Source: an uncultured Lachnospiraceae bacterium (GTDB taxonomy: Bacteria; Bacillota_A; Clostridia; Lachnospirales; Lachnospiraceae). Taken from it: 21,582 nucleotides of DNA. The stretch lies in NCBI GenBank assembly GCA_910577835.1, contig CAJTOU010000046.1, forward strand, positions 1 through 21,582, written 5' to 3'. The position numbers were made by a program, and so were the translations under genes. Below are positions 1 to 8,340 of the stretch, piece after piece. Under the pieces are notes generated by a model. It saw only the letters and a list, made by a program, of their open reading frames with translations, made no database searches and was not told the DNA's origin. Numbering within the stretch: position 1 is the stretch's first letter; the number at the start of each line of letters is the position of its first letter.

Positions 1-192
1 TCTTCTATCGGAAATTCCTGCTCTTCTTCTATAAATTCCTCTTGCAACTCTTCTATCGGAAATTCCTGCTCTTCTTCTATAAATTCCTCTTGCAACTCTT
101 CTACCGGAAATTCCTGCTCTTCTTCTATAAATTCCTCTTGCAACTCTTCTTCTGGAAGTTCCTGCTCTTCTTCTATAAATTCTTCTTCTGAA
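1..192 (-). repeat. 48-bp in-frame tandem repeat coding for a Glu-rich 16-aa unit
   Basis: Units lie at 1-48, 49-96, 97-144 and 145-192. The first two are identical, the third differs by one base (Ile to Val), and the fourth is diverged at both ends. Each encodes a 16-residue unit of the type EEFIEEEQEFPIEELQ. The array continues past the left edge, so the copy number is unknown. Near identity of the outer copies suggests recent expansion by slippage or unequal recombination. Confidence 0.95.
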
Positions 193-1409
193 TTTTCAAC
201 GATACCCTCTGGATTTCCCCATATTTCCTTCAAATTTTCCTCAGACTCTTCCTCATAAAACAATCCAGATGTATTCTTTATCGTTTTTTCCTCAAGAATA
301 TAAGCCTCATTTTCAGTTTCATTCGCTGTTTCCTCAAAATTAATTCTCTCTGGTACAGCCTGTCTAATTGGTGCAAAAACCTTAGTGTCCCCTAGATTCT
401 TCTTACTTCTTGTAGTTACAAAAACCTTGGTGTCTCCCAAATCATCTATGTGTTGTTCCGATTCCTGCGCAAAATCAAAAGAAGCTTCGTCATACTTCGG
501 ATTTTGATTCATTCTGTAAAGATAATCATCTGCTCCTGCTGCCGTTTCCTCTGCTTCCTCATACAGCGCTTCCTCTGAATACTCATATTGCTCATGAGTT
601 TCTTCATATTCCGGCGAAGGCATAGTTGGTCTGAAAATATTTTCTCTTTTGCCGCTTTCCTTCTTCTCCTCGGAATATAACTCATCCATGCTTTCTTTTA
701 AAGCTGCCTGTATATTCTGTGTATTATATTTATTTGAGACATCTACCTCTTTTACACGGATTTCTTCCGCCTCAAAACCTGTCTGTCCGGTTTTCTCCCT
801 CCATCTTGCTTCATACCTCTCCTGCTGACTTTTATTCAGCGGGGTATAAATCATCTTGAGGTCCATTGCCCTTTCCACATATTTTCCGTCACTGAACCAA
901 AGCATAACTGTATCGCACTGTCTGATACACTTATCCCTCTGCCCTGACTTGTGATACAGTTTTGCAAGCTCAAATGCCCACTTATCATCCATATCCTCCT
1001 CAAGATACTGCTCCAGTATGGAAATCTGCTTATCTATCGGGTCACCCTTTGCCTTTGCAAGCTCATATTGCAGAATATATTTTGAAATATCCTTTGGCGC
1101 TGCTGAAACAAAATCATCATAAAAATCCTCGGCCTCTTCAAGTTCACCGCATTTAATACAGATTTTTACCAGCTTATAGGCAATTTGACGTCCCAGTCCG
1201 CTTCTATCATAAGCAAGTTTTAAGTTTTCTTTGGATTGGTCATATCTCCCGCTTGCCTCATATACATCCGCTATCATTATAATGGTTTGATTATTTTTTA
1301 CTTTATACCAGTCTATTGTATCTGCAATTCTTGCCGCAGTTGCATAATCCTTCTTTTTTATCAGCTTTTTTATCTGTTCTAATTTTACATTATATTCGTA
1401 CTTATCCAT
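1..1409 (-). CDS. TPR-like protein with acidic repeat tail, partial (3' end outside window)
   Basis: The reading frame is open from the ATG at 1409 to the left edge, giving about 469 visible residues; the C-terminus is not seen. A clear AGGAG lies just upstream of the ATG. Residues 1 to about 185 are helical, with paired-helix spacing resembling tetratricopeptide repeats (for example DYATAARIADTIDW and CGELEEAEDFYDDFV), which usually mediate protein-protein contacts. After about residue 200 the chain becomes acidic and low in complexity, probably disordered. It carries LGDTKVF twice (residues 324-330 and 339-345) and ends, as far as visible, in 16-residue Glu-rich repeats. There is no signal peptide or membrane segment, so it is probably cytoplasmic. 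The gene follows the SMC-like ATPase gene by 154 bp but has its own promoter. It may be a partner or regulator of that complex, which is inference only. A further domain could lie beyond the edge. Confidence 0.85.
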   Translation of the reverse strand, partial: MDKYEYNVKLEQIKKLIKKKDYATAARIADTIDWYKVKNNQTIIMIADVYEASGRYDQSKENLKLAYDRSGLGRQIAYKLVKICIKCGELEEAEDFYDDFVSAAPKDISKYILQYELAKAKGDPIDKQISILEQYLEEDMDDKWAFELAKLYHKSGQRDKCIRQCDTVMLWFSDGKYVERAMDLKMIYTPLNKSQQERYEARWREKTGQTGFEAEEIRVKEVDVSNKYNTQNIQAALKESMDELYSEEKKESGKRENIFRPTMPSPEYEETHEQYEYSEEALYEEAEETAAGADDYLYRMNQNPKYDEASFDFAQESEQHIDDLGDTKVFVTTRSKKNLGDTKVFAPIRQAVPERINFEETANETENEAYILEEKTIKNTSGLFYEEESEENLKEIWGNPEGIVENSEEEFIEEEQELPEEELQEEFIEEEQEFPVEELQEEFIEEEQEFPIEELQEEFIEEEQEFPIE

Positions 1410-1437
1410 CTTTAACTCCTTTACAACAGGTCGCGTC

Positions 1438-1521
1438 ATACCCTTTAGGGTAAGACATATCCGGTTATACCCTTTAGGGTAAGACATATCCGGTCACACC
1501 CTAAAGGGTATGACATATCAT
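1438..1521. repeat. Three 29-bp direct repeats with a palindromic core, candidate operators
   Basis: Units start at 1438, 1467 and 1496. Each contains a 12-bp inverted-repeat core, ACCCTTTAGGGT in the first two and its reverse complement ACCCTAAAGGGT in the third. GACATATC follows a few bases on in every copy. The array spans the predicted start site and the untranslated leader of the TPR gene, ending about 20 bp before its ribosome site. Repeated palindromes at helical-turn-like spacing suit a dimeric DNA-binding protein. The regulator is unknown. Confidence 0.75.
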
Positions 1522-1545
1522 ACCACATCTTCCCCTATGTTTCAA
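1517..1545 (-). promoter_or_regulatory. Sigma-A promoter of the TPR gene
   Basis: Read on the minus strand there is TTGAAA (1540-1545), a 17-bp spacer and TATGAT (1517-1522). This is a near-consensus promoter just after the end of the SMC-like ATPase gene. The predicted start falls within the third 29-bp repeat, so a protein bound there could block initiation. Confidence 0.75.
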
Positions 1546-1563
1546 TGAGGGCTTTTGAAAAAA

Positions 1564-4500
1564 CTACACATTCCCATAAAGTTCCAACTCCCCCTGCTCA
1601 TATGTTATCGTAGTATAATCAAGGCTATCGCTGTCAACGTCACTGTAATAATCCACAACCACGGTCTGCTGCCTTCCGTCAATCAACTTTTGCCCAAGCA
1701 CATAATTTACATCAAATCTTCCCGTAATAGCCGGTGTTGCACCTCTGCACGGAACAATCAACTGAACATTATTTGTTTTCAGCATCTTGAAAATCGGCTC
1801 CCAAATATAGATATCCTTTGCAGCACCAAATGGATTATCCAAAAAAATCACCTTCAACAGAGAGGTACTGTCAGCATCCCTAGAATTAATACTGGAAATA
1901 TAATTAATCACCGCAATTAAAAACTGAATATAAATTCCCTGAGACTGTCCTGTACTTCCCACTGCCTCCTCATATTTCAAATAACGGCTCTGTTCCTTTA
2001 TGGATTCCCTCTTGTAAAGATTCAGACGAATCAAATTCATATCTGTAACAATCACTGCAAACAGCCGTTTCCATGAAAGCTGACTTTTGATAAATTTTAT
2101 TCTCTCTGCATCCGACTTGACAATATCCGCCTGCTGAACAGTTTCATCAATATAATCCGCCATTCTTTTCTGATACTCCTCCTCCTTTACATAAGGAATA
2201 TTCAGTGAAATCATAGGTATGCTCTCTCCGTCCATCACAATTCTTGACAGTTTTGGAAGTTTTTCAAGTTCTGTCTTTATATTTACACAGCTTTGAATAC
2301 ACTGACTTTCAAAATTCTGCTTGATTTTTTCCATATCCTGTATGCCTCTGAATATCCTGTCCTTTTCCAGATTCAGGCAGGATATAATTTCCTTTAAGCC
2401 TGTAATCAATGTATCAGTTTCCTTCAGATTCGCCGGCATTAAAGCATGAAAGCTAATCTCATCTGCAAGAGGCTGAAATTTCATCTGTTGCAGATTATTC
2501 ACCAGTCTGTTCTTTTTCTTCTCAAAATCCTCCTTTCTGTCCATAATATCATTTTTAAAACGCTCAAATTTTTTTACTGCCTGCTTTGCCCGCTCACAGA
2601 TATCCTCTCCTGAATCAAAGTATTTTCTTTCATATTTATTCAAAATTTTTTCTGTCAATACCCGATTCATATCATATAATAAAATATCATATCTCTTTTT
2701 TCCATTTTCGAGATTCCTGATATTTATTTTAGTATCCGCAATCTTTCCTTCCATATCGGCAATTGCCTGCTGCTTGTATTTTACAAATTCCTCATAACTG
2801 CATTTAAGTACAATTTTTTCATACACTCCATATTTTTGAAGTATCGCCTCTTTTCCACTCAGAACAGCGCCCTCTATTTTATCCTTTTCCGATTGCAGGT
2901 CCGCTATAACTAATTGCAGCTTTTTTATCTGCACAAATGCTTCTTCCGACTTTCTTTTCAGTTCAAAAAGTTCCTCTCTTGAAACTCCATTACAAGAACT
3001 TTCATAGCTACTGCTAGATATATTCTTATATGTACTCTTATATGCAGGATTGCTCTCATATTCTTTTGAAACCTCAGACACAGAAAGTCCCTTATAATCC
3101 AGTGCCTGCAAACATTTCTCCATAGCTGTTTCATAATTATCCAGCAGCTTCTGTTTATCTGCAATATCTGTATTTCCACTTTCAAATGCCTGTGCGGCTC
3201 CTGTAAATTTCACTTCTATCTCATTATCTGTATATGCTTCATACTGTTCTAAAGGCTCCTGTTCTTCCAGACAATACCTGCGGTATTTTTCCTTTACAGC
3301 TTTGACCTCATCTTCTCTGGCTTTCAGATTTGCTAAAAGCTTCTGGTCCGCTAAAAGTTTTGTCTGCCATGCCTCCAGTCTTCCCTCGACATTAGAAAGC
3401 TCTTTTACGGCTGCCTGTCTGGTCTGATAGGAATCCCTAACCTCTTCCTCATACTTTGAGACAGCGGCGGAAAGCCGGATAATCTCTCCTATGACCTGTT
3501 CCCTTTCATATAAAATATCCAGATTTTTCTCAAACTCTTTTTGCTCCTTCAAAAGCAAATCGGCAGATTTTTTCCGTTTCTTTTTTTCTTCAGATTTTTG
3601 AGAAAGCAGCTCTTTCCCTTGATAAATCTCTATTTCCAAAAGGCGGGATTTCTCTTCCTGTTCCTCCATCTGTATCTGATACTGCCCGATATACTGCTCG
3701 ACATAGGAAAGGTCTTTGCTGCAATTATTTATATAATCTTCCAGCCTTAATATACTGTTTTTCAATTCTGCAAGCTCATTCTCTGTCTTTCTCTTCTCTT
3801 TTGCAATCACACTTTCATCAAAAAACATTTCTTTTTTATACATGGCAAGAGTAATATCAGGAGAAAAAAGATAGCTCTCATTTCTCAAAGCCGCTTCATA
3901 AATCACCGGAACAGAATAATTTCCAAGGTTCAAATCTTCCAGTCCGGCATCTCCCATTACAGCCTCAAATTTATCTTTTACTACAACAGAATATGGAAGC
4001 ACCGGTGCCTTTTCAAGCAGTTCTTTTCGTTCCTTCGGACTGCACTGCTTTAAAATATCACTGCCGGCAGCAGCCACATCACCATGAAACCGGTTGATAT
4101 AATCAAGCACTCTGTTCATTTCCTTTGTATTTCCAATCGGACAGCCCTCTTTTAATCTTTTAAAATATGCAGACTCTTCTTCCTGTTCTGCTTCGACGGC
4201 TTCTTTTTGCTGCTGCAAATCCTCAAGTTTTTCCTTAAGAAAACTGTGCAGACTGTCTGTATCTTTCTGATTATAAACCGTTTTCAGTTTTTCCAGCCGT
4301 TTTTTATATTCGAAAAAGCTCTCTTTACTGCTTTTATTTTTCTCAAGCTCCGTTTCAAGCTTTGTTATATTTTCATTTAAGGATTCCAGCAGTGCTTCTG
4401 TTTCCTGTCGGTCTTTCATATTTTCCGAAATTTTCTCTTTATTTTTTTCTGCCAGCGCCTCTGTTTCAGCGATTTTCTTATGATTCAGACTCAATTCTTT

Positions 4501-6060
4501 ATCCAGGTCATACACCATCAAAAGATTTACTGAACGCTTTAAATCAGTGATTTTCTCGTTATAGCTGTCTGTCATCTTTTCATATTCTGACATCTTATAT
4601 TCTGTAACTGCAATTTCTTTTGCAACTTTTTCTTTTTCCTCTCTAAGTGTCTCTGCTTTTTGTTTATCCTTCTTGGTTTTTGTCTCTGCTTCCCTTTTCT
4701 TTTCCTCTATTTCCTGAAGAAACTTCTCATCTCTTCGCTTTTTTTCTGCCGCAAGACACCGAAGCTCACAAAGCAGCTCTTTTTTATCCATGGAAGCCTT
4801 TTCTATATTCTCTCTGACAATGTCTCTTTCTTTTTTATAATAAAGATAATCCAGATAATCATTTATGCCCTCTGCCATAATCAGGGATTGCAAAGCCTCC
4901 CTCTGCTTTTCTTCCAGTTCTTCCTTTTTCCTTTGCAGTTCTCTTTTCTGCTCCTCCAGACTGCCTATCCGACCTTCTTTTTCCTGTATCCCTGCAATTT
5001 CACACGCCCGAATTTCTTCCAGTTTTCTGCGTTCGAGACTTTCCTGTTCTTCTGCCAGAGCACTCTTTTTCTTCTCATCATGTTCCATTTGTCTTTGCAG
5101 GGAATAGTAGCCTGTCACCAGCTCCCTTTCCATACTTTCCTGTCCGAAATAAAACTTTTTAATTTCTGAAATATACTCGATAAACTCTCTTAACAGCTCC
5201 ATTTGTCTGTCATAATTATGAATATCCTCTTTTTTTGCTGAAAGCTCCAGAAGCTTATCCTTTATCTCTATCAGAGTTTCCACCATTTTATTTTCATGTT
5301 TTCTGACACTTTCACTTCCCACCGCATAATTTTTAAAGGATTTCTCAATAATCTCTTCTATCAGCAAATCTTCAACTACCTTTTTTGTTGTTTTGTAGCT
5401 GCTTTCAAAATAAGTCCGCACATGTCCCTCGGTCTTATTAATTCCTCTGATAATTTCCCACTCGCTTTCATAAATGCCATATCCTGCAATAAACCTCTGA
5501 TAATCCCTCTTTTTTTCAAAAATTCTTACCTCCAGACGCAAATCTTTCTTTTCCAGCTCCCGCAGATAATTCTTCAGTCCGTTATAAGTAATGCGTTCCT
5601 TTATTTTCGGATTTTTTGTCCCCGGAACTGACAGAGGCAGATTTTTAATATCATTATCATTATATTCTCTGTAAAACACGACATAGTTAAAATAATCTAT
5701 CGCTGCCGAATCTGTGTCTGTCCTTTCTTCGTCTTTTGCTTTTCTGGCGCAAAAACCCGTCAGCATATATTTATAATTGTTTTTTATATGTACATCACTT
5801 AAATTCCATTCCACAAGAGAATGAATCGTATTGCTTCCCTCTTCTGTACGAAATAATTTTTCAATCGGCTGTTTGTCATCCAGCGTACAGTTTGGAATCA
5901 TATTCTGTAAAAGCAGCAGCATAAGCACACTTTTTCCTCCGCCGTTTGCAAGGTCATAAATCGTATTTTTACCCGAAAATCTCATAATAAAATCATCATA
6001 AAACTGTGTGCCGAAATTATATTTTATATTATTCACTCTGATTCTGTTTATCTGCGGCAT
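1564..6060 (-). CDS. jetC: JetC/MukB-like SMC-type ATPase
   Basis: This 1498-aa protein has SMC architecture. The N-terminal ATPase head carries a P-loop, LANGGGKS (residues 37-44). A Lys/Glu-rich coiled coil runs from about 250 to 630. A globular hinge-like region spans about 635-750 and contains the stretches VLPYSVVV and VPVIYEAALRN. A second coiled coil runs to about 1270, followed by a C-terminal head with an ABC-signature-like GSTGQSQG (1368-1375) and Walker B IFLDNPFG (D1408). Asn1409 stands where ABC ATPases usually have the catalytic Glu. The start has AGAGGAG upstream and overlaps the end of the preceding gene by 32 bp, implying translational coupling. Position and order match jetC of Wadjet systems and mksB/mukB of condensin-like complexes, which load on and extrude DNA. 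No JetD nuclease gene follows in the window. The superfamily is confident; the Wadjet assignment is probable. Confidence 0.85.
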   Translation of the reverse strand: MPQINRIRVNNIKYNFGTQFYDDFIMRFSGKNTIYDLANGGGKSVLMLLLLQNMIPNCTLDDKQPIEKLFRTEEGSNTIHSLVEWNLSDVHIKNNYKYMLTGFCARKAKDEERTDTDSAAIDYFNYVVFYREYNDNDIKNLPLSVPGTKNPKIKERITYNGLKNYLRELEKKDLRLEVRIFEKKRDYQRFIAGYGIYESEWEIIRGINKTEGHVRTYFESSYKTTKKVVEDLLIEEIIEKSFKNYAVGSESVRKHENKMVETLIEIKDKLLELSAKKEDIHNYDRQMELLREFIEYISEIKKFYFGQESMERELVTGYYSLQRQMEHDEKKKSALAEEQESLERRKLEEIRACEIAGIQEKEGRIGSLEEQKRELQRKKEELEEKQREALQSLIMAEGINDYLDYLYYKKERDIVRENIEKASMDKKELLCELRCLAAEKKRRDEKFLQEIEEKKREAETKTKKDKQKAETLREEKEKVAKEIAVTEYKMSEYEKMTDSYNEKITDLKRSVNLLMVYDLDKELSLNHKKIAETEALAEKNKEKISENMKDRQETEALLESLNENITKLETELEKNKSSKESFFEYKKRLEKLKTVYNQKDTDSLHSFLKEKLEDLQQQKEAVEAEQEEESAYFKRLKEGCPIGNTKEMNRVLDYINRFHGDVAAAGSDILKQCSPKERKELLEKAPVLPYSVVVKDKFEAVMGDAGLEDLNLGNYSVPVIYEAALRNESYLFSPDITLAMYKKEMFFDESVIAKEKRKTENELAELKNSILRLEDYINNCSKDLSYVEQYIGQYQIQMEEQEEKSRLLEIEIYQGKELLSQKSEEKKKRKKSADLLLKEQKEFEKNLDILYEREQVIGEIIRLSAAVSKYEEEVRDSYQTRQAAVKELSNVEGRLEAWQTKLLADQKLLANLKAREDEVKAVKEKYRRYCLEEQEPLEQYEAYTDNEIEVKFTGAAQAFESGNTDIADKQKLLDNYETAMEKCLQALDYKGLSVSEVSKEYESNPAYKSTYKNISSSSYESSCNGVSREELFELKRKSEEAFVQIKKLQLVIADLQSEKDKIEGAVLSGKEAILQKYGVYEKIVLKCSYEEFVKYKQQAIADMEGKIADTKINIRNLENGKKRYDILLYDMNRVLTEKILNKYERKYFDSGEDICERAKQAVKKFERFKNDIMDRKEDFEKKKNRLVNNLQQMKFQPLADEISFHALMPANLKETDTLITGLKEIISCLNLEKDRIFRGIQDMEKIKQNFESQCIQSCVNIKTELEKLPKLSRIVMDGESIPMISLNIPYVKEEEYQKRMADYIDETVQQADIVKSDAERIKFIKSQLSWKRLFAVIVTDMNLIRLNLYKRESIKEQSRYLKYEEAVGSTGQSQGIYIQFLIAVINYISSINSRDADSTSLLKVIFLDNPFGAAKDIYIWEPIFKMLKTNNVQLIVPCRGATPAITGRFDVNYVLGQKLIDGRQQTVVVDYYSDVDSDSLDYTTITYEQGELELYGNV

Positions 6061-6757
6061 TCTTTTCTCCTCTCATGATTTCATACAGTCTTCCTTTGTG
6101 AGCATCATAATAATTTTCGATTAACGCTTTCAGTCGTTCCTTTGGATAATATCTGCCCTCTGCTTCTATCAGAAGCCCCTGAGACACCATAAAATTAAAA
6201 ACAAGCTTTACAAATCCCGTTTTGGAGCCTCTTGAAGCCCTTGCTGCGGCATCTTCTGTCTGAGTAAGCGGCATATCCTCCCAGACCATGGCAATTTCCT
6301 TAAAGCTGTTTTCCTCTACTTCCTCAAGACTTAACTCTCTTAATTTTTTTACAATTCCCATTAACCCTTGGTCCACTGCCAAAATTACACTTTCACTCTT
6401 TATGTATTCTGTATAGGTCCTGCTGCTGGCATTTCTGTAAAAAATCGAAATAATCTGATAGATAATAAAATAACAAAGATACAGCTCTCTGTTTAATCTG
6501 ACTCCTATTTCCCTTTTCAATTCCTCATTGGTATATCCAAATACTCTGTTATTATCTCCGGCAGAAATATAAAGCGCATTATTATATTCATATAAATCAA
6601 TATTCAGCTTTTGGAATATAGTCGTTACATAATCATAAACCTCTGTACCCAGTGCAAATTCTTCATACAGATTTGCATTTTCACCGTTTCTTTTTATCTC
6701 GCTCCCATTTATCAGCGTTGATACAATATCCAGTGCCTTATCTAATGTATTTGCCAT
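6029..6757 (-). CDS. jetB: JetB/MukE-like subunit (DUF6063-type)
   Basis: A 242-aa protein, mostly helical, with no membrane segment. Its size, place between a kleisin-like gene and the SMC-like ATPase gene, and C-terminal winged-helix-like part (FVKLVFNFMVSQGLLIEAEG followed by RYYP, about residues 185-208) fit the KITE subunits JetB and MukE, which bind the kleisin and regulate the complex. I recall such proteins from clostridia under DUF6063, but this could not be searched. Its ribosome site (AAAGGAG) lies inside the last codons of the upstream gene, and its own end overlaps the ATPase gene by 32 bp, so the three proteins are likely made in a coupled way. Confidence 0.75.
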   Translation of the reverse strand: MANTLDKALDIVSTLINGSEIKRNGENANLYEEFALGTEVYDYVTTIFQKLNIDLYEYNNALYISAGDNNRVFGYTNEELKREIGVRLNRELYLCYFIIYQIISIFYRNASSRTYTEYIKSESVILAVDQGLMGIVKKLRELSLEEVEENSFKEIAMVWEDMPLTQTEDAAARASRGSKTGFVKLVFNFMVSQGLLIEAEGRYYPKERLKALIENYYDAHKGRLYEIMRGEKNAADKQNQSE

Positions 6758-6758
6758 C

Positions 6759-8264
6759 TCAGACTCCTTTCCATCTGCCTTTTATAATCCTGAAATTTGT
6801 AATAATACAGTCTTTTGTCACCTGCAGCTCTTCATCTGTAAATTCCAGCATAAATTTTAACCGCCTGTACTGTGGATTCTCTTTTACTGTCTGTGTGATA
6901 TATTCCTCAAAAAACGTGTCAGGATTTTCTATCACATTTTCTATCTGATAAACCCTTTTTTGCGTTAAATGTGCAAGCATGGAATAAAAATCGCTGTTAC
7001 TCAAAACTGTTTCTCCCAAAATTTCCTTTGTATAATCAATAAATTCTCGAATTTCAAACTCTTCCTTTATTGAAATATAATAAAAAAGCAGCCTGATAAA
7101 CAAAATATAATTTTCCCGAATCCTTCCCTGCTCTGCCTCGTCATCGGAAATATAATCTTTTTCCTCCTGATTTTCACTGATTTCTTCACCAGTCTCTTCT
7201 TTTCCCTGTCGAAGAGTCAGCATCCTGTCAAGAGAGGAAAATCCAAAACTCTTTTTGATATGAAGCTTTAAAAGCGGGGCAATAAAATATTGCAGAACGG
7301 AAGTATCATCCTTCTCCATTACTATCTGCATAAAATCCTGAAAATCAAAACTCTGTTTTAATTTCGAAAATTTTGCTTTTGAAATCATTTCATCTGCCTG
7401 TATCTGCAGTCTGGTACAGGCATCCAGAAGCTCACTGTGATTGACCAGCGCTCTTTTCAGCTCCATTTCCAGAAAATAAATCTCTCCTCCCGGCTGGTCC
7501 GCCCTTTTCAATGTTTCATTGATAAGCTCCATATTTTTATGAAACATTCTCTGTTCCTCACCAAACCACTTTACCATATTTTCCATAAATTTTTCATATG
7601 CCTTGATTCCTGCAAACACATCATGGCTTAATAATTCAAGAACCTCATTGTATCTCATTTTCAAACGTATCACCTGATGATTGATTCTTCGTACCACCTC
7701 GATACCGCCTCTGAAATTTTTGGTGGAAATCATCTTTGTCAGAAGAATCTGCGATATATTAATCATGCTTTCATCCTTGATTTCCTTTGTTTCGAGATAA
7801 AACTCGACTGCCTCTCCAGTCAGATAATAATATACCGCTTCATTCTTAATTCTGCTCTCAATTAAACGGATTCGAATACTCTTCTTTTTCTTTTCCTCCG
7901 GGTCAAAATATTGATAAATAAAAGGCTTTCCCTCATTTCGAATCTTGTCGAATATATACAAAGAAAGAGACTGCTCCTCTGCTTTCTCAAGCCTCAGGCC
8001 AAAGTCTCTTTCATAAATTTCTTTTATAAAAGAAGAATATTCCTCATATGTGACATCTTTTTCCTTAAAGTTATTTTCTTCAATAAAAAAACGCAGCACT
8101 GCCATGAGAATATAGCCCATATCCAGCATTTCATATTTTCCGCTCTGATATTGTGAAAAATCGTTTTCAATCAGCCTGAAATAAGGGTAATATCGTTTTA
8201 TATTTTCCATTCGCTCACTGTGGTCATGAATCACATCTCGTTTTAGGATATATTCTTCTGTCAT
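6759..8264 (-). CDS. jetA: JetA/MukF-like kleisin subunit
   Basis: A 501-aa, mainly helical protein, first gene of the three-gene SMC-like operon. It resembles the JetA family of Wadjet systems (DUF5716 by memory). Residues 1 to about 130 look like a winged-helix dimerisation region (DMGYILMAVLRFFIEENNF). About 165-320 is a long helical middle, and there is an acidic linker (EETGEEISENQEEKD) near 355-370. The C-terminal part, from about 385, would be a second winged-helix-like segment. In this family the kleisin bridges the two ATPase heads and carries the KITE subunits. The gene starts 76 bp after recR with only a weak purine-rich ribosome site (GAGG then AGAGAAAG). It may be read through from recR or from a weak promoter in the gap. 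The stop codon is one base from the next start. Confidence 0.75.
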   Translation of the reverse strand: MTEEYILKRDVIHDHSERMENIKRYYPYFRLIENDFSQYQSGKYEMLDMGYILMAVLRFFIEENNFKEKDVTYEEYSSFIKEIYERDFGLRLEKAEEQSLSLYIFDKIRNEGKPFIYQYFDPEEKKKKSIRIRLIESRIKNEAVYYYLTGEAVEFYLETKEIKDESMINISQILLTKMISTKNFRGGIEVVRRINHQVIRLKMRYNEVLELLSHDVFAGIKAYEKFMENMVKWFGEEQRMFHKNMELINETLKRADQPGGEIYFLEMELKRALVNHSELLDACTRLQIQADEMISKAKFSKLKQSFDFQDFMQIVMEKDDTSVLQYFIAPLLKLHIKKSFGFSSLDRMLTLRQGKEETGEEISENQEEKDYISDDEAEQGRIRENYILFIRLLFYYISIKEEFEIREFIDYTKEILGETVLSNSDFYSMLAHLTQKRVYQIENVIENPDTFFEEYITQTVKENPQYRRLKFMLEFTDEELQVTKDCIITNFRIIKGRWKGV

Positions 8265-8340
8265 TCTTTCTCTCTACCTCACAATACTACATTGCATTGT
8301 ATATCATTTACATTGTTATCATTCATCTATATGCTATTTC
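8265..8340. promoter_or_regulatory. Gap between recR and the jetABC-like operon, with short repeats
   Basis: This 76-bp gap has no terminator, so read-through from recR is possible. It contains an imperfect tandem repeat (CATTGTATATCATT from 8295, CATTGTTATCATT from 8311) and an inverted repeat ACAAT (8281-8285) / ATTGT (8296-8300). A TATACA-like -10 exists on the minus strand without a good -35. A regulatory role is possible but unproven. Confidence 0.3.

Noticed and set aside
1438..1521. Three 29-bp repeats as a CRISPR array
   Set aside because: The copies are directly adjacent with no spacers, and no cas genes are present.
4660..5169. A 169-aa plus-strand frame and similar hydrophobic frames inside the SMC-like ATPase gene
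   Set aside because: They are antisense to a coiled-coil gene; Lys/Glu codons read in reverse give Phe/Leu/Ser-rich frames, and no ribosome site supports them.
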